This document shows, piece after piece, positions 26,957 through 35,455 of a DNA stretch of 64,000 nucleotides. The notes below the pieces were generated by a model. It worked only from the letters and a program-made list of their open reading frames with translations, did no database searches and had not been told where the DNA came from. The translations under genes and the position numbers were made by a program. This stretch comes from Pseudoflavonifractor_A sp022772585 (GTDB lineage: Bacteria > Bacillota > Clostridia > Oscillospirales > Oscillospiraceae). The stretch covers positions 16,523 to 80,522 of the forward strand of contig NZ_JBQHUB010000009.1 in the NCBI RefSeq assembly GCF_052065415.1. The letters are read 5' to 3'. Within the stretch, counting starts at the first letter, position 1; the number at the start of each line of letters is the position of its first letter.

Positions 26957-27847
26957 TCACTGAATATGCACATGGTCGTTGATGTGGTCCTTGCAGTAGC
27001 AGTAGTAGCCGTTGCACTTGGAGCAATAGCGGAACTCCATGTCGGGATAGTCGGTGTCGGTCTTGCCGCACACGGCGCACTTGTGGATATATCCCTTGCG
27101 CTGCTGGGCCTCCCGGGTGGCCTTTTTGAAGTTGACGGTCTGCTGGGACCTCTGGTATTTGGCCTGCCGCTGGGCCCGTCCCACATGGGAGCGGATGTCA
27201 GACCAGAAGAAGAGCACATAGTTGAGGATGGCCACCACAGGCAGCAGCACGCCGGGGAGGTACAGGCTCAGCAGGCTGGACAGCACCCCCCACGCGAAGA
27301 GGGCCGCGTCCACCCAGGCCAGCCACTTGGCCTTCACCGGGATGAGGAAGAAGAGCAGGAACTGGGCGTCCGGGAAGAGGGTGGCGTAGGCGAAGAAGAG
27401 GGACAGGTTCACATAGTCCATGCTTGCGGTGGACAGATAGGCCTGGGTACCGGCAGGCATGGCCGCCGACAAAAGCAAATAGCTGACCAGGCCAACGATG
27501 ATATTCAGCGCCACGCCCATGCCGTAGAACACCGTGAACTTTACAGAACCCCAATACCGCTCCAGCGTGGTGCCGATGGCCCAGTAGAAATACAATGCCA
27601 GCAGCAGGGCCACCGGCCTGGTGTACATGGGCACGAACACGAAGGTGACCAGCCGCCAGATCTGTCCGTGGAAGATATAATAGGGGTTAAAGCTGAGCAG
27701 GCCGCTCAGCGACATCCCGCCGCCGCTGAACATGTCCAGCAGATAGACCAGGGCGTTGCCCGCCACGATGATGGTCATCAGATTGGGTATGCCCAGTTTG
27801 GGGTGCCGATAGCAAAAGCGGTCCAGCCAGGAATCAATGGAACGCAA
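26957..27847 (-). CDS. Rhomboid-like membrane protein with C-terminal zinc-binding tail (probably not a protease)
   Basis: A protein of about 296 residues with six membrane segments. The rhomboid loop motif G-Q-I-W-R-L-V-T-F and the third segment L-E-R-Y-W-G-S are clear, but the serine box G-x-S-G is replaced by T-A-S-M and no histidine occurs in the last membrane segment, so the catalytic dyad is absent. The cytoplasmic tail has C-A-V-C, C-S-K-C and C-Y-C-K-D-H-x3-H, a zinc-ribbon-like module. This would be a pseudoprotease that binds membrane proteins. The start is uncertain: a TTG at 27847 has GGGAGGG 6 bases upstream, while ATG 27865 and TTG 27877 have poor sites. Confidence 0.75.
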   Translation of the reverse strand: MRSIDSWLDRFCYRHPKLGIPNLMTIIVAGNALVYLLDMFSGGGMSLSGLLSFNPYYIFHGQIWRLVTFVFVPMYTRPVALLLALYFYWAIGTTLERYWGSVKFTVFYGMGVALNIIVGLVSYLLLSAAMPAGTQAYLSTASMDYVNLSLFFAYATLFPDAQFLLFFLIPVKAKWLAWVDAALFAWGVLSSLLSLYLPGVLLPVVAILNYVLFFWSDIRSHVGRAQRQAKYQRSQQTVNFKKATREAQQRKGYIHKCAVCGKTDTDYPDMEFRYCSKCNGYYCYCKDHINDHVHIQ

Positions 27848-27959
27848 ATCATTCCCTCCCAACATCAGTTTGTCCAAAGATACGGCTTGTGCCGGCAGAG
27901 CCTATCCTATCAGGGCAGGGCAAAAAAATCCAGAACATTTTGTAAATTTTCGCCCCGAA

Positions 27960-30287
27960 CTATTTGAGTACTTTCCGAATGGCCTGTTTCATCTCCGGGG
28001 TCAGGACTTTGGCCGCCGCCCGGTAGGGCAGCGGGGGCAGAGCCATGAACCGCTCCTCCGCCGCGGCGAAGGACCGGGCGCGGAAGGTGGAGAAAAACGC
28101 CTCACGCTTCGGATTTGCCTTCAGGGGAGATTCCAGGCGCGGATTCCCCTTTACCGCCTCAGCCAGGGGACGCTCTATCTCTCCCATCTCTCCCGACAGG
28201 CTCTCAAAGATCTCCTGTCCCCGGGGGCTGTTGACCATGACCATGGATAGCCCCTTCTCCCGAGGGGTGGGCAGCTCCAGCTTGGGATCCAGGCCCCAGA
28301 AGTCGGCCAGAGTGAAGTCGGCAGGGCGGCAGGTATTGGTGTAGGCACACCGGGCGCAGGAGGGCCGCAGGAAGAGCTGCATGCCGAAGCCCCGGCCGTA
28401 GGTGGTGCGGTTGAACTCCTCCGACCACACGGAGCCGTCCTCAAAGGTAACGGTGAAGCAGGGCTTCTGCCAGCCGTGGGACTTGTCCTTGAAGCGCACA
28501 CCGGTCACCCCCTTGCCGTGCTTTTGCTCCAGGGACTCCACATAAGCCCGGAACACTGCCGGCGAGGGCACTCCGTGGCACACCAGGTCACAGGTGGTCA
28601 GGTTGTCATAGGGCCTGCCCAAAAAGCGGTACAGGCCGTCGATCTGGCAGGGCACGCCGGAGAAGAGCACCGGCACCCCCCGGTCCAGCAGCTCCTTGGC
28701 CTGCTTCAGAGTATCCCCCAGGTCGCTCTGGACGTATTTGGAGCCCCGCATGGGGGCAAGCTCCTCTTCGGTCCGTGCGCAGACATGCCGGGCGCTCCGC
28801 CCGTCCTCCAGCACCGCGCCGAACACCGCGCCTCCCTGCTCCAGGGTGCGCCGGGCCAGCAGGGTAAAGAAACCGCCGGAGGAGCTCTTCTCCCGCACGC
28901 CGTCATCCAGGCACCACACGGCGTGGACCCTGTCCGGGCTATGGTCCCGCCGGGGGGAGAGGGTCACATGGGGGCACACCCGCTCGCATTTGCGGCAGAG
29001 GATACACTGATCCGAGATCATCGGACGCAGGAATCCCTCGTGGTCGCGCTCCATGGCGATGGCCCCGGTGGGGCAGGCGGCCGCGCAGGCGGCGCAGCCG
29101 GTACAGTCGGCCCGGCCGCACAGGACGGGACGGGCCGCGTCCTCCTTCTCCTCCTCCGGTGCGGCGGGGAGGGGCGTTCCCTCAATGGCGGCGCGCAGAT
29201 AGGCCAGAGAATCGGCCCTGGCCTCCGCCAGCCGGGCATGGACAGCCTCATAGTCCATGGGGGCCTCCACATCCGCGGTGGTATCCAGCCCGATGACCCG
29301 GTCGGCACAGCCCAGCCGGGAGAGCAGGCTGTAGATCCGGGAGAAGGTGGGCTCGGAACGCTCCCTGGGGGACATGGAGGTAAAGAAGGGCCGGTCGAAC
29401 TGGAGGGAGAACACCGCGCCGTGGAAGGAGTTGGTCACCACGCAGGCGGCGTGCCGGAACAGGCCCAAAAACTCCCGAGGGCCCGCGTCGAAAATCAGGT
29501 CCCGGGCGCCGGGGATCTTCCGCCGTGCCCCGGCCAGCTGCACGATGGGCCAGCCCGTCCGCTCCGAGAGGGCCTGGGCGTAGGGTGCTGCCTCCCCCGG
29601 GTCGGAGACGAAGTAGCACAGGATGTAGGGCTCCTTATACTTGGGGGCCGCGGCCAGCTCCCCCCACTGCGCCCCGGTGAGGAGGAGGGTGGGGTCCAGC
29701 ACCACCCGGGCGTCCCGGCCGGTGGTCTCCTTCACCAGCACCTGGCCCCGTTTCTCCCGCACGGAGAGGGCGTCGAACCCGGCCAGATAGTCCCGGAACT
29801 GCTTGTCATAGGGGGCGGGCAGAGTGGGCGTGCCCAGGCTGGGGCCGTAGGCTATCTTTCGGCCCTCCCGGACAAAGTCCAGCAGGAAGGCGGGCTCGAA
29901 CTGCCGGTCGGCAAAGATGAAGGGATTCCAGATCTGATCGCTGCCCGCCACATACACATCGTAGGCCGGCGGGTCCCGCCGCAGCTCTTCAAAAGAGGTG
30001 TAGCGCCGGGGGCTGAGCTTCATCTCCTCCTCCACGAAGGAATTGAACCGGTCATACCGGGTCTTGAAAGCCCGGTAGTGGAGGGCGGTATGGGTGTCCG
30101 ACGCCAGCGCCCGCACCGAGGCCGATTTTTTGAACAGCTCGTTGGTCCGGGTGGTGTGGGGCAGGCGGAAGTCGATGATCTCGCACTCTGTCCCCAGCCC
30201 CTGGATGGCCTGCATGGTGGCATAGGCCTGGAGCTGTGCCCCGTAGTGGTGGGCGAAATGGAAGGTGATAAGGCCGGCTTTTGTCAT
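27960..30287 (-). CDS. Fused polysaccharide pyruvyl transferase / F420 hydrogenase beta-like iron-sulfur protein
   Basis: A 775-residue fusion. Residues 1-370 are a polysaccharide pyruvyl transferase family domain (Y-V-A-G-S-D-Q-I-W-N-P, then V-T-N-S-F-H-G-A-V-F-S). Residues 390-455 carry two 4Fe-4S clusters (C-T-G-C-A-A-C-x3-C-P and C-I-L-C-R-K-C-x3-C-P). The rest is FrhB-like (S-S-S-G-G-F-F, F-S-G-V-P-C-Q-I, C-D-L-V-C-H-G-V-P-S and a late C-A-R-C). In gut Firmicutes these two domains often occur as neighbouring genes in cell-surface glycan clusters; here they are one polypeptide and no glycosyltransferases flank it. It may transfer or reduce a pyruvyl group on a surface polymer. The ATG at 30287 follows GGGGAG by 11 bases. 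Confidence 0.85.
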   Translation of the reverse strand: MTKAGLITFHFAHHYGAQLQAYATMQAIQGLGTECEIIDFRLPHTTRTNELFKKSASVRALASDTHTALHYRAFKTRYDRFNSFVEEEMKLSPRRYTSFEELRRDPPAYDVYVAGSDQIWNPFIFADRQFEPAFLLDFVREGRKIAYGPSLGTPTLPAPYDKQFRDYLAGFDALSVREKRGQVLVKETTGRDARVVLDPTLLLTGAQWGELAAAPKYKEPYILCYFVSDPGEAAPYAQALSERTGWPIVQLAGARRKIPGARDLIFDAGPREFLGLFRHAACVVTNSFHGAVFSLQFDRPFFTSMSPRERSEPTFSRIYSLLSRLGCADRVIGLDTTADVEAPMDYEAVHARLAEARADSLAYLRAAIEGTPLPAAPEEEKEDAARPVLCGRADCTGCAACAAACPTGAIAMERDHEGFLRPMISDQCILCRKCERVCPHVTLSPRRDHSPDRVHAVWCLDDGVREKSSSGGFFTLLARRTLEQGGAVFGAVLEDGRSARHVCARTEEELAPMRGSKYVQSDLGDTLKQAKELLDRGVPVLFSGVPCQIDGLYRFLGRPYDNLTTCDLVCHGVPSPAVFRAYVESLEQKHGKGVTGVRFKDKSHGWQKPCFTVTFEDGSVWSEEFNRTTYGRGFGMQLFLRPSCARCAYTNTCRPADFTLADFWGLDPKLELPTPREKGLSMVMVNSPRGQEIFESLSGEMGEIERPLAEAVKGNPRLESPLKANPKREAFFSTFRARSFAAAEERFMALPPLPYRAAAKVLTPEMKQAIRKVLK

Positions 30288-30439
30288 AGAAAGGGTCACT
30301 CCCCTGTTAAATCTGCATATACGTGGTTATGTTACCATGGAGCAAAGCGAAATGGTATCATATGTCATCCCTTGGCGGTTCCGGCGCAAGCCGGGAGCCA
30401 ATGGGGACATAAAGCAGGTATGATAGCCGCTTTGCGGCT

Positions 30440-30468
30440 ATTATATCATAGCCCCCCGGGCCGTTCAA
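30440..30468 (-). promoter_or_regulatory. Promoter of the pyruvyltransferase/FrhB gene
   Basis: On the minus strand TTGAAC (30468-30463) and TATAAT (30445-30440) are 17 bases apart. A hairpin (ATAGCCGC-TTT-GCGGCTAT) sits right at the expected transcript 5-prime end, followed by about 140 untranslated bases. Confidence 0.6.
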
Positions 30469-30493
30469 GGCGGGAGGGCCTTCCATTCCGGGG

Positions 30494-30522
30494 TTGACAA
30501 AATGAGACCCGCTTCGTATAAT
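30494..30522 (+). promoter_or_regulatory. Promoter of the leuA T-box transcript
   Basis: TTGACA at 30494-30499 and TATAAT at 30517-30522 with exactly 17 bases between, a consensus sigma-A promoter. Confidence 0.85.
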
Positions 30523-30528
30523 AGGTAG

Positions 30529-30792
30529 AAAGTGATGAAGGGAAAAAAGGTACGGCTGTCCTGCTCAGAGAACCGGTGGTTGGTGCGAACCGGCGCGAGG
30601 GCCCCGTGCGGATACTGGTCCCGGAGCTGTCCGCCTGAAGCACAGTAGGGCGGACCGTCTGGCCCCGTTAGCGGCTGTGGCCTTGTTGGAGGCCGTGAGC
30701 GTCCCCCGGCGACGGCGGACGGAACCAGGGTGGTACCGCGTATCAGTATTTACGCCCCTGACCTAACGCAAGTGGGTCAGGGGGTTTCTTTT
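30529..30792 (+). promoter_or_regulatory. T-box riboswitch, probably leucine-specific
   Basis: The leader contains the invariant T-box AGGGTGGTACCGCG at 30727-30740 and ends in an intrinsic terminator (11-bp stem at 30755-30783, then TTTCTTTTT). Stem I features include AGAGAACC and GGTTGGTGCGAACC. In the expected specifier loop (GATACTGGTCCC near 30611) the codon after GATA reads CTG at 30615-30617, a leucine codon, which fits the downstream leuA. Uncharged tRNA-Leu would stabilise the antiterminator and switch leuA on. The specifier position is inferred, the T-box itself is certain. Confidence 0.9.
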
Positions 30793-30824
30793 TCCCTGAC
30801 CGATCAAAACAGGAGGAAGCAGCA

Positions 30825-32525
30825 ATGAGCAAAGGTTTTGAAAAGTACATTCCCTTCGTCCCCCTCAAAATGGAGCGCCGCCAGTGGCCCGACCGGGAGA
30901 TCAAAAAGGCCCCCATCTGGTGCTCCGTGGACCTGCGGGACGGCAACCAGGCCCTGGTGGACCCCATGAACCTCCAGGAGAAGCTGGAATATTTCCACAC
31001 CCTGGTGGACATCGGCGTCAAGGAGATCGAGATTGGATTCCCCTCCGCCTCCGAGACCGAGTATGAGATCTGCCGGGAGCTCATCGACGGCGGCCACATC
31101 CCCGATGACGTGACTATCCAGGTGCTGGTCCAGGCCCGGCCCCACCTGATCCAGAAGACCTTCGAGGCCATCAAGGGCGCCAAGCACGTGATCCTCCACT
31201 TCTACAATTCCACCTCCACCCTCCAGCGCAAGGTGGTGTTCCACTCCGACATGGCGGGCATCACCAAGATCGCCACCGACGCCGCCAAGCTCATCCGTGA
31301 GCTCTCCCAGCCCATGATCGAGGCGGGCATGGACCTGCGGTACGAGTACTCCCCCGAGTCCTTCATGGGCACCGAGATGGACTACGCCGTGGAGATCTGC
31401 CAGGCCGTCATCGAGGCCATCCACGCCACGCCGGAGAAGAAGATCATCCTCAATCTCCCCACCACGGTGGAAAACTGCATGCCCAACTACTTTGCCGACG
31501 AGATTGAGTACTTCATCTCCAAGCTCCCCAGCCGGGACTGTGCCATCATCTCCCTCCACCCCCACAACGACCGGGGCTGCGGCGTGGCCACCGCCGAGAT
31601 GGGCCTGCTGGCCGGCGCCGAGCGCATCGAGGCCACTCTCTTCGGCAACGGCGAGCGCACCGGCAACGTGGACATTGTCACCCTGGCGCTGAACATGCAC
31701 ACCCAGGGCGTGGACCCAGAGCTGGACTTCTCCAACATCAACAGGATCAAGGACATGTTTGAGCGCTGCACCAAGATGAAAGTGGGCGAGCGGCAGCCCT
31801 ATGCCGGCGAGCTGGTGTTCACCGCCTTCTCCGGCTCCCATCAGGACGCCATCAACAAGGGCACCCAGTACATGGAGGAGAGCGGCACCGACAAGTGGGA
31901 GATCCCCTACCTGCCCATCGACCCCGCCGACGTGGGCCGTCAGTACGAGCCCATCATCCGCATCAACTCCCAGTCGGGCAAGGGCGGCGCCGCCTACGTG
32001 ATGCAGCACTCCTTCGGCTTCGAGCTGCCCAAGGCCATGCACCCTGAGTTTGGCCACATCGTCCAGGTGGAGACCGACCGGGTGGGCACCGAGCTCAAGC
32101 CCCAGCGGGTGTACGAGCTCTTCAAGGAGAACTATATCGACGCCACCCAGCCCTATCAGATGCTGCGCCACTCCTTCGCCGAGTTCACCGACGAGGAGGG
32201 CCACTCCCACGTCACCTTTGCCGGCACCCTGCGCCACACCGACACCGTTTTCCAGGTCCAGGGCAGCGGCAACGGCCCCATCGACGCTTTCTTCAACGCC
32301 ATCCACGGCCAGAAGATGGACCGTTTCACCTTTGTGGACTACAAGGAGCACGCCATCAAGCAGGGCTCCGACTCCCAGGCTGTGGCCTACATCCATCTCA
32401 AGGATGAGGAGGGCCGGGACTGGTTCGGCGTGGGCATGAGCCACAACATCAACCTGGCCCCCCTGAAGGGCATCCTCTCCGCCATCAACCGCAACGTGGC
32501 CTTCCGCCACGGCAAAAAAATCTAA
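30825..32525 (+). CDS. leuA: 2-isopropylmalate synthase
   Basis: First committed enzyme of leucine synthesis: acetyl-CoA plus 2-oxoisovalerate to 2-isopropylmalate. The 566-residue protein belongs to the longer LeuA type 2 group. The metal site is seen in D-L-R-D-G-N-Q-A-L and H-P-H-N-D-R-G-C-G, and G-N-G-E-R-T-G-N-V-D is the family signature. The last 130 residues correspond to the leucine-sensing LeuA regulatory domain. AGGAGG lies 8 bases before the ATG. It stands alone: no leuB, leuC or leuD follows, so the rest of the pathway must be elsewhere. It is controlled by the T-box in front. Confidence 0.96.
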   Translation: MSKGFEKYIPFVPLKMERRQWPDREIKKAPIWCSVDLRDGNQALVDPMNLQEKLEYFHTLVDIGVKEIEIGFPSASETEYEICRELIDGGHIPDDVTIQVLVQARPHLIQKTFEAIKGAKHVILHFYNSTSTLQRKVVFHSDMAGITKIATDAAKLIRELSQPMIEAGMDLRYEYSPESFMGTEMDYAVEICQAVIEAIHATPEKKIILNLPTTVENCMPNYFADEIEYFISKLPSRDCAIISLHPHNDRGCGVATAEMGLLAGAERIEATLFGNGERTGNVDIVTLALNMHTQGVDPELDFSNINRIKDMFERCTKMKVGERQPYAGELVFTAFSGSHQDAINKGTQYMEESGTDKWEIPYLPIDPADVGRQYEPIIRINSQSGKGGAAYVMQHSFGFELPKAMHPEFGHIVQVETDRVGTELKPQRVYELFKENYIDATQPYQMLRHSFAEFTDEEGHSHVTFAGTLRHTDTVFQVQGSGNGPIDAFFNAIHGQKMDRFTFVDYKEHAIKQGSDSQAVAYIHLKDEEGRDWFGVGMSHNINLAPLKGILSAINRNVAFRHGKKI

Positions 32526-32539
32526 ACAGCAAATCTTAC

Positions 32540-32580
32540 GGCCGGACAGCGGGATTTTTCTCCCTGTCCGGCCTTGTATT
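32540..32580 (+). terminator. Terminator of leuA
   Basis: GGCCGGACAGCGGGA pairs with TCCCTGTCCGGCC over a short T-rich loop, followed by TTGTATTT. Confidence 0.8.
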
Positions 32581-32638
32581 TCATGCCGCCATCGGGTATG
32601 ATTTTAGAGATAACACCAATGAGAACGAGGCGAACACC

Positions 32639-33367
32639 ATGAATTACCTGCTGGACAGTCACACCCACACCGTGGCCAGCGGCCACGCCTACGCCACCCT
32701 GCTGGAGATGGCCCGCGCCGCCGCCGACCAGAGACTGGAGCTGCTCTGCGTCACCGACCATGCCCCGGCCATGGAACACACCACCTGCCGGGATTACTTC
32801 GCCAACACCCACATCATCGACCGGGAGCTCTTCGGCGTACAGATGATGATCGGTACGGAGCTCAACCTGCTGGACTGCGAGGGGACCGTGGACCTGGATG
32901 ACGGCCTTCTGCGCAAGCTGGACATGGCCATTGTCAGCCTGCACACCAAATGCATCCCGCCCCACGGCAGCGCAGAGGGCTATACCAACGGCCTCATCAC
33001 CGCCATGAAGAACCCCTTCGTCAACATCATCGGCCACCCGGACGACGGCCGCTATCCCCTGGATTACCCCGCTCTGGTCCGCGCCGCCGGGGAGAACGGC
33101 GTGCTGCTGGAGGTCAACAACAGCTCCCTGGCCCCCGGCTCCTTCCGGGTGAACGCCCCCGTCCACTGCGCCGAGATGCTCCGCCAGTGCAAGTCCCAGG
33201 GCGTGGCCGTGGTGGTGGGCAGCGACGCACACTTTGTCTCCTCCGTGGGCCGCCACCAGTACGCCGAGGCCCTGCTCAAGGAGCTGGACTTCCCCGAGGA
33301 GCTCATCATGAACCGGGATCCCGCCGCCTTCCGGGCCTTTATAAACCGCCGTCGTGACCGCCGGTAA
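32639..33367 (+). CDS. PHP-domain phosphatase/phosphoesterase
   Basis: A 242-residue PHP-fold metalloenzyme of the YcdX type. Metal ligands are visible in D-S-H-T-H-T (H9, H11 by count), V-T-D-H-A near residue 40, G-T-E-L-N near 75, I-V-S-L-H, I-I-G-H-P-D-D and G-S-D-A-H. These are the nine conserved positions for a trinuclear zinc site. Substrate unknown; relatives hydrolyse phosphate monoesters. A GAGG site precedes the ATG. It sits between leuA and a secreted protease without obvious functional link. Confidence 0.88.
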   Translation: MNYLLDSHTHTVASGHAYATLLEMARAAADQRLELLCVTDHAPAMEHTTCRDYFANTHIIDRELFGVQMMIGTELNLLDCEGTVDLDDGLLRKLDMAIVSLHTKCIPPHGSAEGYTNGLITAMKNPFVNIIGHPDDGRYPLDYPALVRAAGENGVLLEVNNSSLAPGSFRVNAPVHCAEMLRQCKSQGVAVVVGSDAHFVSSVGRHQYAEALLKELDFPEELIMNRDPAAFRAFINRRRDRR

Positions 33368-33467
33368 ACCGTAAAAATTACAAATTGCAACAAAATGGGA
33401 AGAGGGATTGTCCCCCTTCCTTTTTTGTTGTAAAATAGCGTTAACATAATGAAGGAGGCTCCCTTTC

Positions 33468-35384
33468 ATGCATCTGCGCCGCCTTGCCCGCATTTTATCG
33501 GGTACTCTCGCTGTTTTGCTGCTGCTCCTCCTCCCCGCTCAGGCCCTCTCGGTCCAGGAGGCCCGGGAGCTGCTGGAGGAATACTACATTGATCCCGTTC
33601 CCCAGGATGTGCTGGACCAGGGTACCGTCCAGGCCATGCTGGACAAGCTGGGCGATCCCTATACCCAGTATTTTACCCCGGAGCAGTATGCGGAATTTCT
33701 CGCCTCCATGGAGGATACCGACATCGTAGGCATCGGCGTGGTCTCCCTGCAGGGAAGCGGCGGCCTTACCATTACCTCGGTGCTGCCCGGTTCCCCGGCG
33801 GAGTACGCCGGACTGCAGGCAGGGGACGTCATCACGGCGGTGGACGGCCGTTCTGCCGCGGGGGTGGACTCCAGCCTGGTCTCCTCCTGGATCCAGGGCG
33901 AGGAGGGCACCTCCGTCCAGGTGACCTACCTGCGGGACGGAGACAGGCGCACCATCACGCTGGAGCGGGCCGCCATCACCATTCCGTCCACCTCTTTCCA
34001 GATGTTGGACGGCCATATCGGTTATCTGGAATGCACTACCTTTGGTCCCGACACCCTGGGCCATTTTCAGGACGCGGTCAGCGGCTATGACAGTGCCGCC
34101 GACCACTGGATCGTGGACCTCCGCGGCAACGGCGGCGGTCTGACTCAGGCCGCCGTCCAGTCGGTGGGAGTCTTCGCAGGTAAGGGCGTCATGGGCTATC
34201 TGCGCAGCGGCAGCGGAAGCTGCAGCGCTTTTGGCCAGGACGAGGAAGCGCTCTCCATCAATCCGGTCATCGTCCTCTCCGACGGCTATACCGCCAGCTC
34301 ATCCGAGCTCTTCTCCGCCTGCGTCCGGGACCTGGACGCAGGGATCGTCATCGGCGGGCGCACTTTCGGCAAGGGCGTGGCCCAGACCCTGCTGGACCAG
34401 GAGACACTGCCCGACTATTTTCCTGACGGCGACGCCATAAAGATCACCTCTTTCCGTTATTTCGCTCCCGGCGGAGCCACCACCAACACCGTGGGCATAA
34501 TTCCTCATCTCCTGGTGCCCTCAGATTTGGCCCGGCAGGTAGCGGAGCTTCTCTCAGCCACCGCTCCCGGCGGGGACACCTCGGGCTATTACCGTCTGGA
34601 TCTGGTGTGGCGCTGGTACATCGACAAGGATACGGTCCGGCAGCCGGAGTACCGGGAAGCCTTTGAAGCGCTTCTCTCCGCCATTCCGTCCACTGCCAGG
34701 CTGTGGACCGGCACCGGCGGTCCCACCGGCTGGCGGAGCACAGACGCCGCCTCTGTGGCCGCCGAGAACGGCGTATCCTGGCTGGACCGCTCCTTTACTG
34801 ACACGGAAGACAGCCCGTACGCCCAGGCCATCGACCTGCTGGGCACCTACGGCGTCCTCTCCGGCACCGGCGATGGCCGTTTTGACCCGGAGGGCTCTCT
34901 GACCCGGGCCCAGCTCTGCGCGCTGCTGGCCCAGGCCCTCAACTGCAATGTGCCTGACGGTCCCAGCGCCTTTACCGACGTGTCCATGGACGCCTGGTAT
35001 GGCCCCGCTGTCAACGCCCTGGCCGGTATGGGGCTGGTCTCCGGCCTGGGGGATGGCCGCTTCGCACCCGACGCTCCGGTGACTCATGAGCAATATATCT
35101 CCATCATGGGCCGCCTGGCCCGATACCTCAGCCTGAATTTCCACGAGGCATACGCCCAGATGCCCGACGGCGCTTCTGATACCGAAGCGCTGGCCCCCTG
35201 GGCCTCCTGGGCCAGGGGGGATACGTGGCTGCTGGCCCTGAGCCAGCGGGGTTATCTGGGCAACACCCTCAGCCTGCTGTGGGATGATCTGGGCGAGATC
35301 GCCCCCCAGTCAGTCACCACCCGGGAGGAGGCCGCCGCCCTGCTCTATCAGGTGCTCTCCTATACCGGTATATTTCCCATCTGA
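33468..35384 (+). CDS. Secreted S41 (C-terminal processing) protease with SLH domains
   Basis: A 638-residue exported protein. A signal peptide covers residues 1-27 (hydrophobic run of leucines, cut near A-Q-A-L-S). Then come a short N-terminal helical part, a PDZ domain near 90-170 (I-T-S-V-L-P-G-S-P-A-E-Y-A-G-L), and the S41 core with the catalytic serine in Y-T-A-S-S-S-E-L-F and lysine in R-T-F-G-K-G-V-A-Q. The C-terminal 200 residues contain at least two S-layer homology repeats (G-T-G-D-G-R-F-D-P-E-G-S-L-T-R-A-Q and G-L-G-D-G-R-F-A-P), so the enzyme is anchored to the cell wall surface. S41 plus SLH is a distinctive combination of some Clostridia. Confidence 0.9.
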   Translation: MHLRRLARILSGTLAVLLLLLLPAQALSVQEARELLEEYYIDPVPQDVLDQGTVQAMLDKLGDPYTQYFTPEQYAEFLASMEDTDIVGIGVVSLQGSGGLTITSVLPGSPAEYAGLQAGDVITAVDGRSAAGVDSSLVSSWIQGEEGTSVQVTYLRDGDRRTITLERAAITIPSTSFQMLDGHIGYLECTTFGPDTLGHFQDAVSGYDSAADHWIVDLRGNGGGLTQAAVQSVGVFAGKGVMGYLRSGSGSCSAFGQDEEALSINPVIVLSDGYTASSSELFSACVRDLDAGIVIGGRTFGKGVAQTLLDQETLPDYFPDGDAIKITSFRYFAPGGATTNTVGIIPHLLVPSDLARQVAELLSATAPGGDTSGYYRLDLVWRWYIDKDTVRQPEYREAFEALLSAIPSTARLWTGTGGPTGWRSTDAASVAAENGVSWLDRSFTDTEDSPYAQAIDLLGTYGVLSGTGDGRFDPEGSLTRAQLCALLAQALNCNVPDGPSAFTDVSMDAWYGPAVNALAGMGLVSGLGDGRFAPDAPVTHEQYISIMGRLARYLSLNFHEAYAQMPDGASDTEALAPWASWARGDTWLLALSQRGYLGNTLSLLWDDLGEIAPQSVTTREEAAALLYQVLSYTGIFPI

Positions 35385-35397
35385 CTGTGCTCCGTGC

Positions 35398-35440
35398 AAA
35401 AAATGTCCTCCGCGGTATGATCGCGGAGGACATTTTCCTT
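35398..35440. terminator. Bidirectional terminator between the S41 protease and pepT
   Basis: AAAATGTCCTCCGCG pairs perfectly with CGCGGAGGACATTTT across seven bases, with T-runs on both strands. Confidence 0.88.
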
Positions 35441-35455
35441 TTGATCAAAGCGGGA

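Noticed and set aside
28476..30497. A 673-codon plus-strand frame opposite the pyruvyltransferase/FrhB gene
   Set aside because: Antisense shadow produced by high GC third positions; no family resemblance.
30804..32510. A 568-codon minus-strand frame opposite leuA
   Set aside because: Antisense shadow of leuA; the leuA strand has T-box, ribosome site and clear motifs.
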